This document shows positions 12,417 to 19,371 of a stretch of 19,371 nt of DNA, piece after piece. Origin of the DNA: Lachnospiraceae bacterium (GTDB taxonomy: Bacteria > Bacillota > Clostridia > Lachnospirales > Lachnospiraceae); contig CAAHDV010000219.1 of assembly GCA_900770535.1 (NCBI GenBank), positions 1 to 19,371 of the forward strand. Direction: 5' to 3'. The notes under the pieces were generated by a model. That model was not told the DNA's origin. It was given only the letters and a program-made list of their open reading frames with translations, and did not search any database. Position 1 is the stretch's first letter. Each line of letters starts with the position of its first letter. The position numbers and the translations under genes are program-made.

Positions 12417-13691
12417 TTATGAAACTCCTTTTACCGTCCAGTTATACGTCTCCCACGCCTGATTCAGATTCACCACAGCGGTCTCCCGCGCATCCAGCGC
12501 ACTGTAGTAATCCGCCACGCCCTGCAGGTAATCGCTCTGGCTCAGCATACCGGCCTGCTGCTTTTTCTGCAGGGAAGTATAGATAATGGATGCACTCTGG
12601 TAAGCAGCCTCAGCTCCCTCATACTGAAGCTTTGCAGCCTTTAACTGTTCATACAGGCTCTGCATCTGGGAACGCACCGTTCCCTCGGCCTGACTTTCCT
12701 GATCGGATTTGACAGATATTTCTGTTGCGGTTCCCGCGCTCTGATGGCGGGCATTCTGCACGCTGGCGCTGTTGCCGACAGCCTGCTCCACATCCGTATT
12801 GAAATCCACCACATCGATGGCAGAAAGATCCGGAAGCGGCACGCTTCCGATTGCGATATCCGCACTGGTGCCCAGCCCCAGGGCTGAGAGCAGATTGAAG
12901 CGGGCGTTGGATGCCTGCTGCCGGTAGGATTCATACCGGTTTTTTGCGCTCTGCATGGTGTCGGAAGCCGCCATCACATCGGCTGCCGTGGCCATGCCAA
13001 CGCTCTGCTTTTTCAGGGCTGCCTGATAACTGCTCTGGGCCGCCTGATAGTTTTTCTCCTCGGCCTGGGCCTTGGTATTCATCTGATTGTAGGTACGCAT
13101 CAGGCTCTGGGCTGTCAGCACATAGCTGTCGATCGTCTTCTGGCGGCTGGTGGTCTGGGTTTTGGATTCCTGGGATTCCAGCTGTTTCGTAATCTGGGAA
13201 ATAGACATGTTCAGCATGGAAGCATTCATTTTGTAGGTCGCCTTTGCCTCTGCGTCATCCTCATACTTTTCCTGCATAAACTTCATGTAATCCCGCTCAT
13301 CTTCCAGGGTCTTCAGCATGTTCTCGTAGGTTTCCCTGCTGCTGGTGTAATTGTCCAGAGCATTTTTTAAGCTCCGGTTATTCTGCACCAGCTGTTCCAG
13401 ATTGTTGTAATCCACAGATGTCACAGATGCATCAGTCTGAACTGCTGTTTCCAATGAATCAGACTGATCCGCCACATTGCCAGAAGCGCTTTCAGAAACA
13501 TCCGCAACAGTTTCCGCCATCACCGGAAACGCTGTGGACGGCAGCGCCAGACCGCCTGCCGCAAGAGAAAGCACCAGTGCGGTCCTGACACAGGCTGAAC
13601 CAAATGCACCCATGCCGTGTTCTGTCTTTTTTCGCAAACTCCGCAGGCACATACGCTTCTGCGGCACTCTCCTGTTTGCCTGTTTTCTCAT
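12417..13691 (-). CDS. TolC-family protein, second copy of the RND operon
   Basis: The protein has 424 residues, largely helical, with heptad-rich stretches typical of TolC/outer-membrane-efflux proteins (NALDNYTSSRETYENMLKTL; a later QMQSLYEQLKAAKLQYEGAE; ending LNQAWETYNWTVKGVS). The N-terminus is unusual: about 28 basic residues before a hydrophobic core (TALVLSLAAGGLALPSTA) and a likely cleavage after VMA near residue 58. The start is uncertain: a GTG (13694) and this ATG (13691) share AAAGGAG, and a later ATG (MGAFGSACVR) would give a normal signal peptide. It begins just after the stop of the first TolC gene. The similar endings (NDYDWAVNGL there, ETYNWTVKG here) suggest an old tandem duplication. 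In Gram-negative pumps TolC forms the outer-membrane duct; in a monoderm it may act as a wall-spanning or adaptor-binding helical tube. Confidence 0.8.
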   Translation of the reverse strand: MRKQANRRVPQKRMCLRSLRKKTEHGMGAFGSACVRTALVLSLAAGGLALPSTAFPVMAETVADVSESASGNVADQSDSLETAVQTDASVTSVDYNNLEQLVQNNRSLKNALDNYTSSRETYENMLKTLEDERDYMKFMQEKYEDDAEAKATYKMNASMLNMSISQITKQLESQESKTQTTSRQKTIDSYVLTAQSLMRTYNQMNTKAQAEEKNYQAAQSSYQAALKKQSVGMATAADVMAASDTMQSAKNRYESYRQQASNARFNLLSALGLGTSADIAIGSVPLPDLSAIDVVDFNTDVEQAVGNSASVQNARHQSAGTATEISVKSDQESQAEGTVRSQMQSLYEQLKAAKLQYEGAEAAYQSASIIYTSLQKKQQAGMLSQSDYLQGVADYYSALDARETAVVNLNQAWETYNWTVKGVS

Positions 13692-13709
13692 CACACTGCG
13701 CTCCTTTCC

Positions 13710-14879
13710 TTACTCTGCGGATGCCAGTCCGTTCACGGCCCAGTCATAATCATTCATGGCCTGTAACAGGGACAGCTTCTGGGTCTGAGCCGTCACCTGG
13801 GTCGTGGTATAAGAAGCCTTCTGGCTCTCATAGGTGTTCTTTGTAATGGTTCCCGCTGCCAGCTTTGCATCGGCAGACTTCATGGAAACCTCCTGCAGCG
13901 CCAGCGCGGACTGGGCCTGCTCATAATTTGACTGGGCCAGAAGCAGGGAATCATAAGCGGATTTCACACTGTTGGAAATGGTCTCCCTCTGATTCTTTTC
14001 CGTCTCGGTCAGCTTCTCCTTTACGCTGTCTGTTCTGGCGTTGGTGAGCTGTTTTTTCGTCAGGCGGTAGGCGTAACTGTTCTCCAGGGCCGTCTGAATA
14101 TCCGCATTCACATCAATGGCCGCGATCTTACTCTGGTCCGGCTCTGCGAGCTCCGCGATCTCCACATCCGCGCCGTAGCCCCAGCCTAACATCAGGCACA
14201 GACTCTCCTTTGTGGCGGCCAGATTACTCTCGGCAGTTACCAGCGCTGCCTCCGCATTGGACACGGATTCCTTTGCGCTTAAAACCTTGGACTGGGTAGA
14301 CATCCCTGCTGCCAGGCGGTTCTGCTCAGATTGGTACGAAAGCTTTGCCTGCTCAATGCGGGCCTTCTGGCCATCCAGGTTATAGTACTGGGTCCAGTAG
14401 GTGATCATAAGCCCCTGTGCCTGCTTGGCCAGCTTCGCCTCGGCCTGATCGTACTGGATCCGCATGGTAGCCTGGTCATCGGTGTTTTCATCTCCCTGCT
14501 CCATCAGGCTTTTGGCCTGCTGTTCATTACGCAGTGCCGCTGCCACACCACTTCCGTAGTTGGCATCGTCTGAGTCCGGGTAGCTGATATTCGAATAGAT
14601 CTCATTGGCCTTATCGTAATAATCCTGGGCCACATCATCCCGGTTCTTGGTCAGATAATCCTTGTAGCTGATCTCGTTCTGGACCACAGTCGGATTGTAC
14701 TCATGAACCAGATCTGAAATTTCATCAAACTCCAGCTTATTATCGCGGAGTGTCGCCCATTTTTCTGCTGAGTACGCGAATTCCGGGCTCTGCTGGGCAA
14801 ATGCCTGAAGCGGCATTGCCGTGATGGCACCGGCGGCCAGTATCACGGCCGCCAGTTTTCTTACATGTTTCCGGATCAT
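13710..14879 (-). CDS. TolC-family protein, first copy of the RND operon
   Basis: The protein has 389 residues with a clear signal peptide (MIRKHVRKLAAVILAAGAIT, likely cut after AFA near residue 28), so it is exported. The rest is long amphipathic helices, in two similar halves as in TolC: the first includes QAEAKLAKQAQGLMITYWTQ and the AGMSTQSKVLSAKESVSNAE turn, the second LLLAQSNYEQAQSALALQEV and the AGTITKNTYESQKASYTTTQ turn. The G-M/T-x-x-x-x helix-turn repeats are the usual TolC equatorial pattern. It follows the permease gene by 16 bases (AGGAGGAG before the ATG), so it belongs to the same pump. I cannot identify beta-barrel strands by eye, and without an outer membrane its position is uncertain. 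Confidence 0.85.
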   Translation of the reverse strand: MIRKHVRKLAAVILAAGAITAMPLQAFAQQSPEFAYSAEKWATLRDNKLEFDEISDLVHEYNPTVVQNEISYKDYLTKNRDDVAQDYYDKANEIYSNISYPDSDDANYGSGVAAALRNEQQAKSLMEQGDENTDDQATMRIQYDQAEAKLAKQAQGLMITYWTQYYNLDGQKARIEQAKLSYQSEQNRLAAGMSTQSKVLSAKESVSNAEAALVTAESNLAATKESLCLMLGWGYGADVEIAELAEPDQSKIAAIDVNADIQTALENSYAYRLTKKQLTNARTDSVKEKLTETEKNQRETISNSVKSAYDSLLLAQSNYEQAQSALALQEVSMKSADAKLAAGTITKNTYESQKASYTTTQVTAQTQKLSLLQAMNDYDWAVNGLASAE

Positions 14880-14895
14880 GTTCTATCTCCTCCTA

Positions 14896-17800
14896 TCAAA
14901 TATCCAGAACTTTCCGTTCCTTCTTACCATTCATCAGTGCGTAGTAAACCGGAAGAATAAACAGCGCAACCGCCACACCTACGGTCAGGCCGCCGATGTT
15001 TACCACAGCAAGACCCTGGGTGGTGGAACCACTGCTTCCGAAGGCCATTGCCATCGGCAGCATGGAAAGAATGGTGGTTAAACTCGTCATCATGATCGGG
15101 CGCATACGGGTGGCACCGGCCTCGATCAGAGCTTTCTTTAATGGCATCTCCATGCGGTACTGGTTCACCGTATCCACATACAAAATACCGTTGTTAACGA
15201 CCGTACCAACCAGGATCAAGAATCCCAGGATGGAGGTCATGGACATGCTGACTCCGGTCAGTTTCAAAAGTCCGAAGGAACCCACCAGGCTGAATGGGAT
15301 GGTGGTCATAACCATGAAGGAGAACTTCGGGGACTCGAACTGCGCGGACATAACCACAAAGATCAGGAATACCGCTACCGCGATCGCATTGTACAGTCCG
15401 GAGAACTCCTCCTGCATCATACGGTCTCTGGAGTTGGTGCCGCGGGTAATGGTTCCGGTCAGGTTTGGGCTGATGACTTCGTTATCAATCTGTGTCTTCA
15501 CAGCCGCGCTGGAACTGCTGTCTGCATAGTCTGCGGAAATGGTGATCTGGTAGGACTTATCCTCCTTCTCAATGGAAGACGGGCTGTCCTTATAGTAGAT
15601 CTCTGCCACATCCGACAAAGCCACATAGCCGCCGGACGGTTTCTTTAAGATGATGCGCTCCAGCTGCGGTACAGTCTTGTACTGGTCCTCCGGATACTCT
15701 GCCTTGACGCTGATCTCCTGACCATCCACTTTTAAGGTCGTAACTTCTTCACCATCTAACATCTGTTTTACCATGGTTCCGATCTGGGCTGCGGTCAGTC
15801 CTTCTGCAGAAGCAGCAACCGGGTCCACCTTAACGGCAACAACCGGCGCGGTGTTCTCAATGCTGGAATGAACGTTCTTCACATCATCCCGGGCAATCAG
15901 CTCGTTTACGATCTCGTTGCTGACCTCCTGCAATTCATCGTACTGGGTTCCCTTTAAGATGGCCTCGTATCCACGGCTCCGGCCCATCATGCTCATGGAG
16001 GTGGATGCCTCTACCGTGACAGTACAGTTTTCCAGGTCCGCCATCTCGTTCTCCCACTGGCTTACCACCTCATCGGTGGACATCTTCCGGTCGTCCTTTA
16101 AGTAAGCGGTAATGGTTCCCTCATCGTTGTTGTAACGCAGCATGTAGGATTCCACATCCTCATGGGCTGCCACAATAGACTCTGCCTCAGACAGAATCGC
16201 GTCGGCCTGCTCCGTGATCAGGCCCGGGCGGGTCTCGATGGTAACGCTGACGGTACCGGTATCATCGGCGGTCATTAACTCCGTCTGCATGCCGCTTGCC
16301 AGGAACACCGTTGCCACGATGATGCCGACGGAGGCCAGCATGACGATGGCTTTGTGTTTCAGCAGAGTCGGCATGATCTTCCGGTAACCGTTCTGTAAGA
16401 AGGTCAGCGGGCGGGTGGCCGGTGCGGAGGTCCGCTCCTTCGGCTTATACATCATGTAGCACAGCGGTACGATGGCGATCGCGGAAAGCAGGGACGCGCA
16501 CATACAGAAGACGATGGTGTAGCCCATGGCCCCGAACATCTGGCCGCTCATACCGTTTAAGAAGACCAGCGGAATAAATACAACGCAGGTGGTAACCGTA
16601 GAACCGACAATGGAAGCCACCACAATGTTGGTTCCTTCCAGAGCCGCTTTCGCATAGCCCAGGGCGCCCTTATCCTGCTGCTTATCCATGGCTCTAAAAC
16701 AGCTCTCCAGCACAACGATGGAGTTATCGACCATCATGCCGACACCGAGGACCAGGCCGCTCATAGTGATGATATTCAACGTAAATCCTGCCCGCGTCAT
16801 AACGATCAGGGACATGAGGATGGAGGTCGGGATGGAACTTCCGACGATCAGGGATGCCTTGAAATCTCCGAAGAACAGGAAAATGATGATCATGGAAATC
16901 AGAACCGCCATGACCATGGTCTCTGCTACATCCTTTAAGGAATCCAGAATGGAGTCCGCCTCATCTCTTGCTACGGTGATGGTCAGGTTCTCATCATCCC
17001 CCTGCAGGTTTTTGATGACCTTCTGTACCTGCTTGGACAGGTCCATGGCCGTGCTGCTCTGCTGCTTGGTCAGGGAAATGGAAATGGTCTCCTCACCATT
17101 GTAACGGGACACGCCGCCCTTCTGCTCCTCCGCGTAGGAAACCACTGCGATATCTTCCAGATAAACAATCTTATTGCCGGATACCGTGATCGGCATTTCC
17201 AGAAGCTCATCCAGCGTGTCATGCTGCGTTAAGGTAGAAACGGATAAGTCCAGATTGCCGGATTCCGCGCTTCCGGACGGGTAGGACAGGTTGGCCGCCG
17301 ACATGGCGGACTTGATGTCGCTGATGCTCACGTTGTACTGGTCCATCATATCGGACATCAGTTCAATTTTTATGTACTCGGAGGAACCACCCATGGTGGA
17401 TACCTCTGCCACAGTGCTGAGCTTTTCCAGCTCCGGCACAATCTTCTGGTCTACATAATCATAGAGGTTTTCCTGCGATGGGTTCGCAACGGTAAGCATC
17501 ATGCTGGCCTGCGCGTTGTTATTCATCTCCATAACAGTTGGCTCTACATCGTCCGGCAGATCCCGGATGCTGTTTAAGCTCTTGGTTAAATCGCTGTAGG
17601 CCTCATCCATGTCGGTATCGTAATCATACTCCAGCATGATCATGGAGCGGCCCTCACTGGTGGTGGAGCTCATGCTCTTGACACCTTCCAGTGTGCTGAC
17701 CTGATCCTCAATCGGCTGCGTTACCAGCTCATCCATGTCTTCCGGGCTGGCGCCGGAATAGTTTGCCATAATGATCATCATCGGCTGATCCATATCCGGC

Positions 17801-17910
17801 ATCTGCTCCAGTGTTGCGTTAAATACCGAAGAAATACCGAACACGATCAGGCACAACAGCGCCATCAGCACGGTGACCGGACGCTTCAGTACAAATCTAG
17901 TAACTCCCAT
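14896..17910 (-). CDS. RND efflux permease (AcrB/HAE1-like)
   Basis: The protein has 1004 residues, close to the usual 1020-1050, and appears intact. An N-terminal helix (RPVTVLMALLCLIVFGISSV) is followed by the first porter/docking loop (about 35-330), helices 2-6 (about 331-490), a short cytoplasmic stretch, helix 7 (521-540), the second large loop and helices 8-12. The TM4 motif is GLVLGVGMMVDNSIVVLE (385-402) with Asp395. In TM10 LVGTVVNNGILYVD has Asn906-Asn907 where AcrB has its relay lysine. GATRMRPIMMTSLTTILSMLP follows in TM11. It uses the cation gradient to expel a compound together with the adaptor and TolC-like partners. GGAGG lies nine bases before the ATG, 14 bases after the adaptor stop. 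The substrate is unknown. Confidence 0.95.
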   Translation of the reverse strand: MGVTRFVLKRPVTVLMALLCLIVFGISSVFNATLEQMPDMDQPMMIIMANYSGASPEDMDELVTQPIEDQVSTLEGVKSMSSTTSEGRSMIMLEYDYDTDMDEAYSDLTKSLNSIRDLPDDVEPTVMEMNNNAQASMMLTVANPSQENLYDYVDQKIVPELEKLSTVAEVSTMGGSSEYIKIELMSDMMDQYNVSISDIKSAMSAANLSYPSGSAESGNLDLSVSTLTQHDTLDELLEMPITVSGNKIVYLEDIAVVSYAEEQKGGVSRYNGEETISISLTKQQSSTAMDLSKQVQKVIKNLQGDDENLTITVARDEADSILDSLKDVAETMVMAVLISMIIIFLFFGDFKASLIVGSSIPTSILMSLIVMTRAGFTLNIITMSGLVLGVGMMVDNSIVVLESCFRAMDKQQDKGALGYAKAALEGTNIVVASIVGSTVTTCVVFIPLVFLNGMSGQMFGAMGYTIVFCMCASLLSAIAIVPLCYMMYKPKERTSAPATRPLTFLQNGYRKIMPTLLKHKAIVMLASVGIIVATVFLASGMQTELMTADDTGTVSVTIETRPGLITEQADAILSEAESIVAAHEDVESYMLRYNNDEGTITAYLKDDRKMSTDEVVSQWENEMADLENCTVTVEASTSMSMMGRSRGYEAILKGTQYDELQEVSNEIVNELIARDDVKNVHSSIENTAPVVAVKVDPVAASAEGLTAAQIGTMVKQMLDGEEVTTLKVDGQEISVKAEYPEDQYKTVPQLERIILKKPSGGYVALSDVAEIYYKDSPSSIEKEDKSYQITISADYADSSSSAAVKTQIDNEVISPNLTGTITRGTNSRDRMMQEEFSGLYNAIAVAVFLIFVVMSAQFESPKFSFMVMTTIPFSLVGSFGLLKLTGVSMSMTSILGFLILVGTVVNNGILYVDTVNQYRMEMPLKKALIEAGATRMRPIMMTSLTTILSMLPMAMAFGSSGSTTQGLAVVNIGGLTVGVAVALFILPVYYALMNGKKERKVLDI

Positions 17911-17924
17911 TTACATCTGCCTCC

Positions 17925-19205
17925 TTACTGTGCTTTCGGTGCTGCGTTTCCGTTCTGTGCGCCGCCATCTGCCGGAGCGCCCTGCGGCGCCTGGCTGTCT
18001 GCGCCCTGTGCATCACCTGCCGGTGCCTGGCCGCCTGCTCCCTGACCTTCACTCACCGGTGCGCCATTCTGATCCTGGCCATCACCTGCCGCATTTGCTG
18101 CCTCAACATCGGATTTCAGTCGGATGTCCGCGCCCTCGTACAGGTTGGAGCTCCAGGTGCTGACTATCATATCATCGGCATTCAGGCCGGAAAGGATCTG
18201 CGCGTTCTCGGAATCATAAAGGCCGACCTCCACGGAAGCCATCTTGGCCTTGCCGTCTTCATATAAATATACATAGCCCTTGCCGCCACTGTAGTAGATG
18301 GCATCCACCGGAAGCAGCATCACATTTTCCGCGCGCTCAGTTACCAGGCTGATCTTTACGGTACTTCCAATGGCAATCTCATCGCTGCTCTCCATATCGC
18401 CCTTTACCTTGAACAGGCCGCTGGTCTCATCGACCATGTTGCTGATCTCGGTAATATTTCCGCTGTAGGTCTTGCCGTTTTTGGAAATTTCCAGCTCATC
18501 GCCGGTCTTTAAATTCTGTACCATGCGCTGGGTTGCGTAGAAGGTGATGCTGTTCTGGCCCTCGCCTGCAATGACACAAAGCTGCGCGGACTGGTTCACG
18601 CGGTCATACACATCGACATCCACGCTCTCCACACGGCCCGCGATCGGAGCGGTGATGGTGCTGTACTCCACCTGCTTATCGTACTGAAGCTGGGCAGATT
18701 CGTACTGCAGCTGGGCAGATTTTAAATTGTTCTGATACTGCTCATACTCCTGATCGGACAGATCACCACTGTCGTAAAGGATCTGCATTCTGCTTAAGTT
18801 GCTCTGAGCCTGAGACAGGTTGACCTGGGCGGAATCCATGTTGTTCTTTGCGGATTCTACCTGCTCAGTATTGATCTCCATCAGTACCTGGCCCTGACTG
18901 ACCATATCACCAGCCTTGACATTCACGGCAGTCACATCCCCACCGGCCTTCGCGTACACGTAAATCACATCGGCAGCCTCGACCGTACCGGTCAGGCTGG
19001 ACGTAACCTCTACGTCTCCGGTGGTCGGATTTGCCGCATTAACTACAGTCACTGCAGATTCCTGCGGCATACCACCAGGACCTCCCATACCTCCGGGACC
19101 TCCCTGTCCGCCATTTCCGCCTTTTCCTCCAAGGAAAAATGCTGCGCCTGCAAAAATGATCACTGCCGCGCCTGCTCCTGCCATGATTTTTTTCTTCTTA
19201 TCCAT
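17925..19205 (-). CDS. RND efflux adaptor (HlyD/membrane-fusion family)
   Basis: The protein has 426 residues. An N-terminal anchor (7-26) has no lipobox cysteine. A very Gly-rich linker (26-46, GGxGG repeats) leads to the first half of the barrel-sandwich (about 65-112, KAGDMVSQGQVLMEI), a helical hairpin (about 113-180, NNMDSAQVNLSQAQSNLSRM and NNLKSAQLQYESAQLQYDKQ), the second half (STITAPIAGRVESVDV, 182-197), beta-barrel and membrane-proximal domains to about 365, and a Gln/Ala/Gly/Pro-rich tail (372-426). It links permease and TolC-like partner. I start it at 19205 because AAGGAG lies six bases upstream; the frame is open further, but that part overlaps hairpins and has no site. It is the first gene of the operon. 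The flexible ends are unusual and could span peptidoglycan. Confidence 0.93.
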   Translation of the reverse strand: MDKKKKIMAGAGAAVIIFAGAAFFLGGKGGNGGQGGPGGMGGPGGMPQESAVTVVNAANPTTGDVEVTSSLTGTVEAADVIYVYAKAGGDVTAVNVKAGDMVSQGQVLMEINTEQVESAKNNMDSAQVNLSQAQSNLSRMQILYDSGDLSDQEYEQYQNNLKSAQLQYESAQLQYDKQVEYSTITAPIAGRVESVDVDVYDRVNQSAQLCVIAGEGQNSITFYATQRMVQNLKTGDELEISKNGKTYSGNITEISNMVDETSGLFKVKGDMESSDEIAIGSTVKISLVTERAENVMLLPVDAIYYSGGKGYVYLYEDGKAKMASVEVGLYDSENAQILSGLNADDMIVSTWSSNLYEGADIRLKSDVEAANAAGDGQDQNGAPVSEGQGAGGQAPAGDAQGADSQAPQGAPADGGAQNGNAAPKAQ

Positions 19206-19270
19206 GATGCACTCCTTCACCCTTCTATTTTCTGAAACACATATTATGCTGCTTTTGTAACTGTTCAGTA

Positions 19271-19361
19271 GGTCTGCGCATTCACTGCGCTGACCGTATG
19301 AAAACATGGGCTTGCAGGCAAAAATCCCATTGCCGAAGGCAATTTTCAATGGATTTTTGCC
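19271..19361. repeat. Two hairpins upstream of the RND operon
   Basis: GGTCTGCGCA (19271-19280) pairs with TGCGCTGACC (19286-19295) with one mismatch. Further out, GGCAAAAATCCCATTG (19317-19332) pairs with CAATGGATTTTTGCC (19347-19361) with one extra C, and ATTGCC-GAA-GGCAAT (19329-19343) is an alternative inner stem. GTAACTGT occurs directly repeated at 19257-19264 and 19363-19370, flanking the block. No T-run follows on either strand. The operon promoter is not obvious here. The block may be a small palindromic repeat element; the window ends at its edge. Confidence 0.55.
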
Positions 19362-19371
19362 CGTAACTGTG

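Noticed and set aside
17911..17916. ATG-TAA start-stop between adaptor and permease
   Set aside because: Only three bases separate it from GGAGG, too close for efficient use; the permease ATG at nine bases is better.
19206..19349. 48-residue upstream extension of the RND adaptor
   Set aside because: It would place hydrophilic sequence before the membrane anchor, lacks a ribosome-binding site and overlaps hairpins; the ATG at 19205 has AAGGAG.

Overview
The window looks like the end of a draft contig from a gut-type Clostridia genome, most likely Lachnospiraceae. This rests on strong AGGAGG-type ribosome-binding sites, sigma-A promoters, protein flavour (PutP, MgtE, PrpF, cyclophilin, YozG-type HTH) and moderate GC; no rRNA or marker gene confirms it. 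Bases 1-20 match the 3' end of the Illumina TruSeq adapter, so real sequence starts at 21. I see no tRNA, rRNA, CRISPR array, transposase or phage gene.

Layout. 21-1574: a FUSC-type exporter cut by the contig end (-), divergent from a TetR regulator (+), with back-to-back near-consensus promoters between them. 1803-3401: a PutP-type Na+/proline symporter (+). 3426-3661: a long imperfect palindrome between convergent genes, with a 40-position helix whose wobbles all favour the + strand RNA. 3667-7290: a prpF / MatC-like carboxylate carrier operon (-), divergent from a LysR gene (+), with a T-N11-A dyad placed as expected for LysR control. 7301-8753: a ppiB / GNAT operon (-). 8826-10290: a small cassette with a truncated flavodoxin-like pseudogene, an XRE regulator, an unlisted 37-codon ORF, a five-TM membrane protein and a hairpin-rich intergenic block. 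10284-12270: mgtE (-) with a leader of about 470 nt. 12351-19371: a four-gene RND efflux operon (-): adaptor, permease and two TolC-family proteins, closed by a terminator and preceded by hairpins.

How the genes work together. The TetR protein probably controls the FUSC exporter. The LysR protein probably controls uptake of a di- or tricarboxylate (SLC13/MatC) and its isomerisation (PrpF). The XRE protein probably controls its own cassette through ATGTAA motifs. The RND operon encodes the parts of a tripartite pump, which is odd if the host is a monoderm Firmicute.

The best candidate for something undescribed is the mgtE leader (about 12235-11767, minus strand). It has a strong promoter and a 33-codon upstream ORF with a 10-nt perfect Shine-Dalgarno. 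The start region of that ORF can pair with its own 3' end. An intrinsic terminator follows, and eight bases of its 5' arm are perfectly complementary to codons inside the upstream ORF. Four alternating complementary hexamers and a hairpin over the mgtE ribosome-binding site complete it. I recognise no M-box in it. Second is the long palindrome at 3426-3661.
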